Shown here piece by piece: positions 1-11,522 of a DNA stretch of 64,000 nt. Numbering within the stretch: the stretch's first letter is position 1; every line of letters begins with the position of its first letter. The position numbers were made by a program, and so were the translations under genes. The DNA comes from Zeugodacus cucurbitae (taxonomy: Eukaryota; Arthropoda; Insecta; Diptera; Tephritidae): the NCBI RefSeq assembly GCF_028554725.1, contig NC_071669.1, positions 9,386,501-9,450,500 on the forward strand, in the 5' to 3' direction. The notes beneath the pieces are model-generated. The model ran no database searches. It was not told where the DNA came from and saw only the letters and a list, made by a program, of their open reading frames with translations.

Positions 1-1845
1 GACAGCAAGTAAAGAATGAAATTTAGAGCCTGACTTGGCGTTGTTCTAAGAGCTCCGCTGATACATACACTTGCTGCTCTTTGTAAACTTCCCATACGTT
101 TTATTGCGTATCTATTTTCCATTATTGGCCACCAGACCAATATGCCTTGATCGGCTTTACCACCGATGTGTATGGCCAAGGCGTTAGGTTCCACCATCCT
201 TTTGCAGGTGTAAATCTGATAATCTCGTACCATTTTTCATTGACCATGACCATATTTTGACAATAATTCACTTATAACCAAATATAACGATATTAAGACA
301 GCATGACATTGAAAGTCTTTTGTGATTATGAATTTATAGACTTAGCTCATTGGTGCTAGCTTCTGAAGCTCAAAACGAACTTGCTTTCTTGCAACAAATC
401 ACTTTTCTTCAACAAATTACTTTTCCCCACTGCCAACTTCAAATTATTAGCTTCAGCCTTTCCAGCGCAATTTCCAAAGCACAAATCAACATTGAAAGCC
501 GACAACGAAAAATTGCAATTTAAAAAGAGAAATCCACGAAAACGAAAACCTGTACAAATGACTAAAAATAATAAGCCTTTGCAGCTAAAAACATAAGCAG
601 CGCATATTTCACAGTTACTTGCCGTCCAGTTTCTCATATCAGTGAATTGCACTCACAAAAAAGTTAAAAAAAAAATGAAAAACGAAAATAAAAATACGCC
701 TTCCACGGCCTAGGCTTACGTGTGCTTGCTGGGACGCAAAGCTCAATTCAACAAATCACCAATTCACCAGTTCATATTTGTTAGTTTATTTGTTTTTGTT
801 GCGACTCGTTTGTTTTCATTTGCCCCTTGGCATACTTTTAGGCGTTATGCCGAACACACACATACACACGAGGTATTTGCGCCGAAAGCGCAGTAAGTCG
901 GAGATGTGTGTGTGTGGCACAGCGCATTTTTTCACATAATCACAGCACAGCAAACGGCGATGGCGATGTCAGGCAGGCGCTTCTACTAATATTTGCACTT
1001 CAGGGGCGACCCGCTTCACCCCCTCATAACACATATGGCACCTGCTGTTGCGTCAGTTTATGGCATAACCCATAAGCTCCACTCGCATGAGCTGCTTGTG
1101 TGTATGTGTGTGTGTGTGTGTGTCAACCTTAGCAATTTGCAGTTCATACGTTCGAGCGCCTAAAATTATGCTTGCAGCTGTGTGGCGCCACACTGGCGCT
1201 ACGCCGAAAAAAGTCGAAATTGAGTGAAAGTCCTTTCGGAGATTTTCACTTTCACGCTGTCGCTGACGTCACCCAAAGCGCTATAGCGCCGCATTTGCCG
1301 TATATCAGCCGGCTGCAGTCACCCATGTGGTTTGCTTTTATTAGCTGCATGCGATTGCATACCTACACATCTATAGTCAGCGGCACATATGCGCGACTCT
1401 GTTGATGACAGTTTCGAAATTGCCAAAATAGAAATTGAGTACGCTGTTTGTTGAACGGTTCAAAGGATTCATATTTTTGCTTGCTATTAATAGCGCGATA
1501 TCGCATGCAGTTGGGTCATTGAAGGTGTTTTTTTTTTTCAAATTTCTCAAATTGTGTGCGTTCTATGAATAGGTTGCTATATTCTCTTTTGAGTAGAGTT
1601 AAAGGGTTCCATAGTGAGCAAGGATGTGGATTATTAGAAAATTATTTGGTACTTGGCATACCAATGCTGCATTTATTTAAACATCTGAGATCACTATTAA
1701 AATAGAGACCTCATAATTTTCGGTGGTTCTGTTCAAAAGTTTTTCCAACCGAAAATATTCCAGAAACTGAAGGCCAGAAACGAGATTAGAATCTATTCAT
1801 GAAAACTACAACAAGTTTAATTACCAAACAATATGTTCATACAAT
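1..1845. other. No gene seen; simple repeats
   Basis: Short open frames on both strands match nothing I know and lack splice or composition support. The stretch from about 700 to 1400 is GC-richer than its surroundings. A (GT)n run lies at about 1099-1122 and a short (CA/GT) run near 858-915. Nothing else is supported. Confidence 0.5.
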
Positions 1846-1849
1846 TTGT

Positions 1850-2960
1850 CTATCAATTCATCCACCGTCAACGAACTGATTGGGCCTTATCAGTGTGGCT
1901 TTAGACCTGGAAAATCCACCATAGACCAGATATTCACCATGCCCCAAACCTTACCTTGGAAAAGACCCCAGAGAGGGGAGATCGACACTCACCACCTTTT
2001 CAGCGATTTTAAAGCTGCTTTCCATAGCACGAAAAGGAGCTGCCTTAATACGGCTGTGTAAGAAAAAGTTGAGCTCCGTCAGGATCGGGAAGAACCTCTC
2101 CGAACCATTCGATACCAAACGAGGTTTCAGACAAGGTGACTCACTATCGTGCGACTTCTTCAATGTATTGCTGGATCATCGAAGGCAACAACCGCGCCGT
2201 TTGTTCTGCTTTTTCCCGCCTGGATAGGGAAGCGAAGCGAATGGGTCTGCTGGTGAACGAGAACAAGACGAAATATCTCCTGTCATCAAACAAATAGTCG
2301 GCGCATTTGCGTCTTGGCTCTCACGTCACTGTTGACAGTCATAACTTTGAAGTTGTAGATAATTTCGTCTACCTGGGAACCAGCATTAACAACACCAACA
2401 ATGTCAGCCTTGAAATCCAACGCAGAATCACTCTTGCCAACAGGTGCTACTATGGACTGAGTAGGCAATTGAAAAGTAAAGTCCTCTCTCGACGAACCAA
2501 AATCAAACTCTACAAATCGCTCATTATTCCCGTCCTGATGTATGGCGCTGAAGTGTGGACGATGACAACATCCGATGAGACGACTCTTGGGGTTTTCGAG
2601 AGAAAGGTTTTGCGCAAGATTTATGGTCCTCTAAACATTGGCAACGGCGAATACCGCAGACGATAGAACGATGAGCTGTACGATTTATACGCCGATATTG
2701 ACATAGTTCAGCGAATAAAAGGACAGCGGCTACGCTGACTGGGTCATGTTGTACGGATGGATGAAAACACTCCAGCTCTGAAAGTGTTCGATGCAGTACC
2801 CGCTGGAGGAAGCCACGGAAGAGGACGACCTCTACGCCGATGGAAGGATTCACTTGGTGTTTCCAGTTTGCGCGCCAAAAAGCAAAAAGGAGGAACGAGT
2901 GGCGCGCTCTGTGGGATTCGGCTATAATCGCTTAAAACGGTTCCTATGCCAAATATGTAT
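1850..2960 (+). mobile_element. RTE-like non-LTR retrotransposon, decayed 3' fragment (copy 1)
   Basis: Translated pieces on the plus strand match the second LINE copy at 22818-24345 in order: NELIGPYQCGFRPGKST (about 1871-1920), a decayed motif A (FSDFKAAFHS, near 2000), the RQGDSLSCDFFN motif-B region (about 2128-2165), then [22 protein letters not shown] to NGEYRRR (about 2310-2666). The segment that should hold the catalytic YADD is deleted around 2170-2200, and several stops and frameshifts interrupt the frame. The 3' end (GCTATAATCGCTTAAAACGG, about 2923-2942) is followed by a short AT repeat, as expected of RTE-type elements. It is a dead pseudogene; the clade call is by recognition only. 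Confidence 0.8.
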
Positions 2961-5323
2961 ATAAAATTCACCAATACTCCATTTAGAGAAAATATATATA
3001 ACATCACCTTTTATTCCTGTTGGAGTTTGGGTCAATGTTAGGAAGTTTCAAATCACTTGTTTTGTAATTATTTCAATTAAATATATTTCTTTACCTCTTC
3101 TCACTTAGATGTCACTCAATTTGATTACTAATAGAGTTTGACTCGTTTGAGTTATTGACTAATTAGTTAATTGGCCTTATGCATTTTAAATTGTGGTACA
3201 ATTATAAATGTCATAAATGCAGAAACTCTGCTTGTTATCGAATAGATGCTTATGTGATTTTGTTTTCACTCGGTGGAGTTCATTAGATTTTTAGAAAGAT
3301 ATAGCAAAGTTCAATTGAGAAAAATTATGGTAAATTGAGTATTGTTTATGGATCTAAGACAGGCGTTTGAAATTTTTTAAACATCTGCTAATCTATTTTC
3401 ATATATCTTCAAATAATGGCACTTAATATCTTAAGTAATCATCAGCAAATTTAAATTTAAATAAATATCTGGGCTAATCAACGTTACTTATTAAGTTGAT
3501 ACGCTGAAACGCTTCATAAAACAATTTAAATTGCCTACCAAACAAAAAAAGTCTAATAAACATTACACACCCCACACTTGTAGTACATACAACACATCCT
3601 AAATACCTCAACAGTTCGCCAAACGGCCAGCAAACATACAATTTATTTTTATACTTGTACACAGATTATAAGAGATGCCAAAAAACATAAAAAATTAACA
3701 AAAAAAACAAGCCAAAATTACGATGCGACAGTCAGACTGAAGGTCAAACGTATGGACAGACCTATCGGCAGACATTTGGACGCGCTGCAAAGGCGGCAGT
3801 AAAACGAAATAGCGACAAATAAATCCTAACAGCATGACAACAGAGCGATAATTATGTGTGCATACACACAAACAATTTGTGTTCGGCAGCCAATTGTATG
3901 TACTCGGTTACATACATCAGAGTATTTATAAATTTGTGGTATGGTTGTTGATCTAATAAATTATTTGGGTTTATGTTACGAACTTTTAGAAAAGTTGTAA
4001 AGCAATTAACTGTTTTACGTAATACCATTTCCTATTAATTGGATAATGAGTAAAATTTCAGCAATTTAGACATTATTTGTGCTCAATTAACCACACCAGA
4101 GAGTAAGTAGTTAATTACACAATTAGTACTCAATTACCACAGAAGCGAAAAGTAATACGAAACTGACAAATGATATTCTGATAAATGTATATTTTCGTAG
4201 CGAAAAATTAGACATATTTCAAAGGCTAATTGCTTGAGCTAAATTGATTATGTGTGAATAGCAAACACATTGAGTCAATTAATAACTTAATTAACTGAAT
4301 ATGTTCATTGATTTGCGTAATAGTCATATTGCGCGATTTTGCAGTAGTCTAGATAGTGTATAAAGGCACAGTGACTGCTTTTTATTCTATTCAATTTACT
4401 GACAAGCATTCAAAAAAAATTATTGAGCATTAGCAGTGTCTAAAATTGCTTGCAACAGCTGATTAAGCACACGACTAAAGAAATGATAATCCAAAAAAAA
4501 AAACAACAAAAACAAGAAAATGTGCTCTTCTATACTATAGACAATGAATTTGGCCAGCGGCAAATATTAAATTGTCAAATAATTTAGGAATATTCCTTTC
4601 GCATAAATATTGTATATAGCATAACACATTTTGTGAGAGATTTGTTTCGAGTTCAGTAGCATATTTTTTGTATTGTATATATAATATATATATAATCCAT
4701 TACGTCGCGCATTTCATATATTTATAAATATATCTGCAAATATATGCCATCATTTAATAAATACTTGGACCAGCATTCTATATAATATAAGTATTCATTT
4801 ATATCGTAATATCACATAAGAGCTGTCAAGTGCTTGACTAAAGCCGGTCACAGCTTTCACGTTATATTTAGAAAATTATTTCGTTTTGGAAGGCACTCAC
4901 AGCTGAACATATATTTTTCTGTATATACGTATTTATATACATATTTTAGCTTATAAGCGCTCAAATACGTTGATCTTTCGCTGTGAATTATTTGAGAATA
5001 ATGACGTGATTTGTTGGCACTTGCTTTTGGAAACAAAAAAAAAATTGTTGTAGGAAACAAAAACAAAAATTTTAAGCAAAAAAATATTATTAAATGTTGA
5101 GAATTGTATATTTTCCGCACTTTAAAAGCGCCAAAGTGTTGGAAATTGTTTGAAATTTTTGTTAATTAATTAATAAATTTTTGTTAATTTTTGTAAATTA
5201 ATTTCCTTGCTCAAATTGCACTTTATTTAATTGTATTATTATTATTTTTTTAATTTTACATATTTAATAATTTTTAAAATTTTTTTTGGTCGCTCAAACC
5301 CATCGTAAATATTTTCCCATATA
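2961..5323. other. AT-rich stretch without recognised genes
   Basis: No open frame with recognisable content. There are many short near-palindromic AATTAATTGAGTCAATT-like words (for example near 3150, 4090-4130 and 4270-4290) and a TATA-rich stretch around 4670-4740. I see nothing functional to name. Confidence 0.5.
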
Positions 5324-6003
5324 TCATCCATATTAATATTATAAATGCGACAGTAACTCTCTGTGTGTTACTCTTTCACGCCTAAACGGCTGAACGGATT
5401 TTGATGAAATTTGGTATGGTGATAGATGATAACCTAGAAATGGTCATAGGCTATAAATAATCACAATATAATAATCATAAATGGCTGATTTAATGACCTG
5501 TTTTGGTGGTAAAAAACAAAGATGTCAATGATCTCAATGTGACAATTTGGAATTTCGTTCCAGGAGAGTTGACACAGCTACAAAATCTGACGTAGTCAAT
5601 TCTCCCACAGATTATTTAAAATTGTCTGAACTATCAACACTCACTTTGCAATTAGAATTAGTGTGAGTTGTCATCATGCTTCGTAACATAAATTAACCTC
5701 GACTTTGCAATAGAACAAGACTGGCTGTGATTAAGGTAATCAATATCGTCATCGAAGCCAAGATTGAGCCAATTATGAAATTTGCGCATTTGTTACATAC
5801 TCATTTCAATATACGATTAAAAAATTTTAAGTTTAATAAACTATGATGCTTTACGCTTAATACAGATCCCCAATAATGTATATCAATCAATATACCGGAT
5901 TTAACGTTTTCTTCTTTATGCGTACGATTTTTTTGACTATATTGAAAAATTTACTAATTTAATGTATACCTTAGCCACAAAAACGTGTGGTCGGGTCTGC
6001 TAG
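5324..6003 (+). mobile_element. Non-autonomous Helitron (copy 1)
   Basis: Begins A|TC at 5324 with the insect Helitron-like head (ATTAATATTATAAATGCG, then CTCTTTCACGCCTAAACGG and GATTTTGATGAAATTTGGTA). It ends with GGTCTGCTAG|T at 6003, the canonical CTRR end followed by host T. There is no TIR or target duplication. The 3' 300 bp match 63370-63668. There is no Rep/helicase coding, so it is non-autonomous. The left boundary could instead be 5327, the next TC. Confidence 0.7.
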
Positions 6004-6549
6004 TAAGAAATATTTTGAGCCTGTGGATACATTACTATTAAATTCCGAAAACTAAAAAATACTAAATATAGTATCCACATTGGTCAATTAGCTGAAGCAA
6101 TTAACGTTTCAATTGAGCACATTGTTGGAATTGAATTGGAAATTGGAATTGGAATATCGTAGCAACATATAAAGTGATTTGGTTTGATTTGCGAAAGATG
6201 ACTTGTGTTAAAAATGTTCAACTATTTTCAATGGGATAAATTAAAGAGGATTTTGAGAGGTTTTGGTTCCCTTAATTAATTAAAATTACCATAAAATGAA
6301 ATAAAAATTACCATAATTTTCAAATATACTGTCCATTCCATTAACTCCTTAATTTAAATATAATATTTTTCTTCAATTGATTTCAATTATATATCTTTCT
6401 GCAGAATTAGCATAGGAAATATTTGTTCACAATAAAATGTACACTGTAATTATTGGTTAATTACTTAATTGAGTGCATATATTTTTGTCGTAAGTGCCAA
6501 GTTATGGTATTCCAAGTATTTTGAGTAAAATGGGCCGTCTAATAGACTT
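6004..6549. other. No gene seen; AT-rich
   Basis: Low-complexity AT-rich sequence with TTGGAATTGGAA-type short repeats near 6125-6155. No open frame or known repeat boundary was found. Confidence 0.45.
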
Positions 6550-6930
6550 TTCGCACAGCAGTTAATTGATTATCTAACCGGCCTTTGATCGATTAAAGCG
6601 CTGACTTAGATCGATTTACCATACAAAATAAAAATCTCACTTTTCTACATTTGTTTTTGATCGAATTTTAATTGAGTTGAAAATGAAATGCAACTCTGAA
6701 CGTATTTGTAATTACATATATATGTTTTTTTTTTTTCTGCGAGTTGTTGTCCAGTAGCCGTAAAACTAATCGACGGTAAATGTCGCTTTTGGAAATAATG
6801 GTTGTGGCATAGCAATCAACTGTGGAAACTCAATCACTTCTTATGAAAAGCAAAATCGAAAATGCATAACAGCTGATCATTTATAGAGTAGCTCGCTGTG
6901 CGAATCTGCAAAAACTGGTTAATCAATTAA
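6550..6930 (+). mobile_element. Short MITE-like element (copy 1 of an inverted pair)
   Basis: Aligns over roughly 370 bp with the reverse complement of 10045-10440. Shared blocks, in order, include GATCGATTTACCATACAAAATA, GAAAATGAAATGCAACTCTG, TCTGCGAGTTGTTGT and ACTTCTTATGAAAAGCAAAA. TTCGCACAGC at 6550 pairs with GCTGTGCGAA at 6895-6904, and TTAATTGATTA near the left with TAATCAATTAA at the right. It has no coding capacity. The superfamily is not assigned because no clear target duplication is visible. Confidence 0.6.
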
Positions 6931-7549
6931 TTTTTTTTTTACTTGTTAATTTCCACAACATCTCAAGAATATTGTCCTAAATTTTCAAGTCGATCCGAAT
7001 AATTGTTAATCGGCGATACAGCCTTTGAAAGGTATGCGCACCAAATTAGGTATTGTGACTCAAAACTTTAAAGGCGTTTTTCTCGGAACCATGTTTTCAA
7101 AGTCGTTTGTTAAATTTTCTCGAAAACAAAAAATTTTTAACAGGTGTTCGTGATACAATTTACTCGTGCTTGAACGAAGGATTATATTTTTTTTTTTCAA
7201 TTACAACTATTAAAAAAAATGTCAAGCAAATTTGACCGAAATTTTTATTTTTTTGGAAAAATGTCTACCAAAATTCCAATTTTCACTTTTTTGTCTTTCC
7301 TTATTTCAAGCACGAGATTATGATCTTACCTAAAACACTTATTTTTGTTTTTTCATTTTGGATGATCCTGTCAGGAGTTATGACGTCGCAATGGATTAGA
7401 TTTACTTTATTTTTTGAAAATTTCAGAAATTATTCTTTAAATATGTAGCTATATGACAGAAAATTATTTGAATTAAATACATAATTTTTTTCATGGAAAA
7501 AAATATTGAAAGTAGGTAATTTTTTACGCGACAAAACCCATGTAACCCC
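6931..7549. mobile_element. Probable truncated TTAA-type MITE (right end only)
   Basis: Ends ACCCATGTAACCCC followed by TTAA (7550-7553). This matches the GGGGTTA-starting termini of the TTAA-flanked elements at 38653-39390 and 30331-31012. The interior has the same AT-rich style with phrases such as TTTTTCTCGGAAC and TCTCGAAAAC. No matching left terminus is visible, so the left boundary is arbitrary and the element is probably 5' truncated. Confidence 0.4.
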
Positions 7550-7553
7550 TTAA

Positions 7554-10044
7554 GCGAAATTCTGCATTATATAAATTTGTATTATCAAAATGAAGAGATT
7601 TTTATTTCGTTTTGAGTTGTCTTCGACATATGTGAATAATTTAACCATAAAAAACCTACCGAAAGGTTGAAGGTCATTTTGAATAAAATGATATGAGTCA
7701 TGCCAGTTATAATGAGAATTTCCAAAGGACAAAATAATTAAAAAATATATGTATATAATTTATTTAGTTGCTCAACATTTCACTAATTGTGGCAATTAAA
7801 GTAAATTTCAGATTTTTCAAGGCTCCAACAAGCAAAAAAATAAATATAAATTTTTATAAAAATAATTATAGAAAGAAAGCAGCGTCGTTGACCTTCAAAA
7901 ATTACCCTACACTAGCTATAATTTTCTATAATTAACAGTAAATTAAAATATTTTCATACATACCAACAATTGTTGTTGTTGTTGTTCTTGTTGTTGGCTT
8001 GCAATGTCTTGCCTTTACGAATTTCAACAGCTGCCGCCTTGAATTTTCAGTTTACAGTTTGCAGTAACGGTAATATTGACAGTTGACACGCGCTTGCTTA
8101 ATGCCAGTAAGCGTTGCAAGCTAATTTTCCAGCCAACAAACACACACACACAAGACTTGCGATTGAGTCACCGCTGTTGCCGTAGCTGAAGCTGATGTTA
8201 AGGCCACTGTGTCGAACTATGCGCGCGAGGTTAGTTGGACACTACGAGTTGAGGAGCGTGCATGCAAGGGCTTAATGTCCTGCAGCGGCAACACTACACT
8301 ACACGGTTGATCTGCAGCGCGCGCCTACTCTGGCTATTGTTGCATATTATTTTTGTGGAAAAAAATAATAATAATATTTAACAAATGTTGTTGTATTTAC
8401 AATATGTGTTACTTTGTTGTTTTTTTGTTGTTGCAGTTTGTATTGTTAGTTGACTTAATTGGCCTACAGCTTATTTGCAACATGCACGCGTGACTCTTTA
8501 TATATATATATATATATATGTATGATGTACACTACACTACAACAACAACATATACACAAGCAATCACGTATGAGAATATTTTTGTTGTTGTTGTTGTTGA
8601 TTTTTTGTTGTACACTCACTGTATGCACTCACAATATACGAGCTTGTCTCACTGACGTCGTTGATGTTGTTATGTCCTTACGTTTAAAGGACACTTGACA
8701 ACAACAACAACAACAACAACAGCAACGTTTAACATATAAAAATAAACTATTTCAATGAGTTTGAGTTCAGTTGAGTTGAGTTGAGTTGCGCTTAAAAAAT
8801 GCGCTTTGACAGCTTGTCCTTTGTGCTCGTATCCGCATATACACTGACCGCTCCGGCGCTATAAAAGGCAACTTTACTTATATGTTGTCGCACACTTGTT
8901 CACATTCACTTGTATATTTCCGTGTATCATATAACGAGCCACTTTATTCGTTTCTTTTTTGTCGTAAGCTGTTTCCTTGCTGCTTTGCTGTTGGACCCCA
9001 CCTTTTCGGACAATAACTATTTTACACTTTTTGGTCGTTGTTTTGAAGGATATTCTTTAGCACTATTTCACCTTATTTCAATGTCCGCTGCTTTATTGCT
9101 CACTCACATCTTTCTGCACAAATTCATTTTTCACTTTTTCGTTTTGCTTTACTTTTATTTGGTCGGTCGTTTCACTGACTCACTCGTTGGCAACACTCGT
9201 GTGCATATGCATATGCATTGATTTATTTACGGCTGTTGCGTTGAACTACAAATAACGGCGTATTTATGTATTTTTTTATGTTTAGTAATAAATATTTTCA
9301 CTTCGACATGTATTTTTCTTTACAAAAATTTATACTAAATTATTTGAATTTGTTGATATTTTTGATTTTAATTAATTTAACACGAAAAGTTAATATTTTT
9401 TTTGGTGTCTTAGTGAAGTTTTTTGATTGGTTGGTTGTTGTTGCACTATAAGTTTTAAAATTATATGTCCAAAAAAGTATTATATTTAAGTTCTACAATA
9501 GTAGAAAGCACTCAATACATTTACTAATATAGGGTTTGTTATAAAGGTCTAGAATTTCTCATAGGAAATATATATAGGATATTTTCAACGCGAATAACCC
9601 GGATGAGAATCTCTTAATTCCCTGAAATCCGAAAAAATAACAGTTGTAGGTCATGAAATTACATATTTATTTAAAAGGAAGATAGAATCATACCTACAGT
9701 AATGGTTTCAATGCAATATAAAACACCCAAGCATACGAAAGCAACATGAACTGTAACCAAGTTATTACCATAATCCAAGAGACCAAGATCTAATTTGGCA
9801 ATTATTTAGCAATTTTACGGTTTTTTTCTGAGTTTTATTTAAAGTAGTGGATATATATGTCTAAAAAGCATCCTTTGATTTGTTTCTGGGACAATTTCGT
9901 TTAAATTTAATTTCTATAATGCCTTAGTAATATATAGGTGTTTTCAATAAGAGCACAAACACGATTTGGGATATCAATGAAACACTTTATTCCTGTGTAA
10001 ATACATTCGATCAATCGTCGCTTGGCTAGCCCCGCAGGAAATAG
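7554..10044. other. No gene recognised; contains a GC-richer island with CAACAA/TTGTTG repeats
   Basis: From about 7970 to 9220 the base composition rises and TTGTTG/CAACAA runs (7970-7995, 8580-8600, 8696-8720), a (TA)n run (8499-8518) and GAGTT pentamers (8765-8785) appear. A TATAAAAGG box is annotated separately. The flanks (7554-7970 and 9221-10044) are AT-rich with nothing recognisable. A 103-residue open frame at 8910-9221 is Phe/Leu-rich and matches no family I know. Confidence 0.4.
8861..8869 (+). promoter_or_regulatory. Candidate TATA box
   Basis: TATAAAAGG in a GC-rich context (CCGGCGC upstream), a near-consensus TATA element facing right. No consensus TCAGT initiator stands at the expected +30 distance and no gene is recognised downstream, so this is only a candidate core promoter. 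Confidence 0.22.
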
Positions 10045-10440
10045 TCTAACAGCGTTTTTAAACAGCCAAATTAATTGATCAATTAAAATTCTTATTGAGA
10101 ACCCCTTTTTTGTCCTTCACACTGCCGGCTACTCGATAACCGATCAGTTGTTATACATTTTTGTTTTTGCTTTTCATAAGAAGTTGGTAAGATTCATCAG
10201 CTGATTGCTATTTTATTACTTATTTCCAGCAGCGACATCTACCGTAGTGTAACGTGAACAACAACTCGCAGATAAAGAACGTATATATAATTATAAATAC
10301 CGTATTTATCGCAGAGTTCCATTTCATTTTCAAGTCGATTTAAATTCAATTTAAAATAAATGGAGATTTTATTTTGTATTGTAAATCGATCTTAATTAGC
10401 GTTTAAATCGAGCAGAGACCGCTAAATTTATCAATTAGCT
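10045..10440 (-). mobile_element. Short MITE-like element (copy 2, inverted relative to 6550-6930)
   Basis: The reverse complement aligns with 6550-6930 through GATCGATTTACAATACAAAATA, GAAAATGAAATGGAACTCTG, TCTGCGAGTTGTTGT, GTAGATGTCGCT and ACTTCTTATGAAAAGCAAAA. TTAATTGATC at about 10071 marks the end that corresponds to the right end of copy 1. The copies have diverged by substitutions and small indels, so neither insertion is recent. Confidence 0.6.
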
Positions 10441-10454
10441 CCTGTATATAAACG

Positions 10455-10850
10455 CTATAACGGTGTCCAATTGCACGACCAAGGTGGCGAACTGACTGAG
10501 CCATTTCGTGAGATAATACGTTCACCAAACTTGGTTTTCAATAAATCGATTGTGACATTCAACACATATTGTTTAAGTCCATATCATCCAATTCGTCTCA
10601 AAAATATTTGGTTATCATTGAGCGCTAGTAACGGCCCATTCACAGTAACGTGCCGGCTTTGATCATCACGGAAGAAGTGCAGTCCAATAACGCCGCCGGC
10701 CCATAAGCCGCACCTAACTATACTTTTTTCGTGATGCAATGGTGATTCATAGAGTACGTGTGTATTGCTGCCTGATCAATAACGCATATTTTGCTTATGA
10801 AATGGAAATGAGCCTCAGCTGACAGCACGATTATGAAGACCATAAATTGG
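10455..10850 (-). pseudogene. Tc1/mariner-type (DDE) transposase remnant
   Basis: Minus-strand translation in shifting frames gives blocks typical of a widespread insect DDE transposase family: IVLSAEAHFHF (about 10840-10800, normally FSDEAHFxLNG), TVRCGLWAGGVIGLHFFRDD then HVTVNG (about 10720-10630), and VTIDLLKTKFGERIISRNG with SPPWSCNWTPL (about 10560-10455). The Asp of the first block is replaced and frameshifts are present, so it is inactive. The same family recurs at 51060-51600. Confidence 0.7.
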
Positions 10851-11447
10851 ACGTAGCGCTCCTAAAGTTGAGACCACTGACCGGACTAAGGTAGTCAATT
10901 TTAAAAATTTCGACTCGTTGTTTGATCGTATATCTTTCAATGATGAAATGACAAACCTTACTGAAGTGAAATGTTGAAAGAGCGGGGAAAAAATATAATG
11001 TCGTTTACTCTCCCATCGATCTACTTGTGTAGCGTTCCTTTTGAAAAACCCTTTACTTATCAAGCGAATAATACTGAAATGTCGTTTACAACTTAAGATA
11101 GCAAAGAAAATGTACCACGATACGATGCTTCAAAGTAGGGGTACTCTGGCAGAGGAGAGAACATTTGGTAGTTGCTTTACCATGGCTACATATTTTTTGC
11201 CACGCCATCCGAACATTGGTACAAAAATCAATGTTCATTTATTCGCCGCTGTCTTCCGTTTTATGAACTGTATCTCACACATTAGAAGTTTCTGCATTTT
11301 GCGAGATTTTTAGACACATTTTTTTACTATTTTGTTTTTATTTTCACTCTGAGAACGATTTCTCACTAGCTTGTTTATTCAATATTATTTGAAAATAGTG
11401 TAGACGACGAGCTAATTTTTATATCTTGTCATAATAGCAGATATATC
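10851..11447. other. No gene recognised
   Basis: Open frames at 10815-11063 (minus) and 11041-11313 (plus) overlap or abut the transposase remnant but match nothing I know. They may be further decayed transposon sequence. Confidence 0.4.
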
Positions 11448-11522
11448 TTAACCCTTAAATGCATGAGTTCAGCCCCAAAATAGAGTCTTCCGACCATTTC
11501 GTTAGGTCACTGTCAACTGAGA
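11448..11522 (+). mobile_element. Left half of a TTAA-flanked piggyBac-like MITE
   Basis: TTAA (11448-11451) followed by CCCTTAAATGCATGAGTTCA, then CCAAAATAGAG and GGTCACTGTCAACTGA. This is the same left half as the complete 155-bp element at 37237-37391. The right terminus is not found downstream, so the copy is truncated. Confidence 0.65.
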
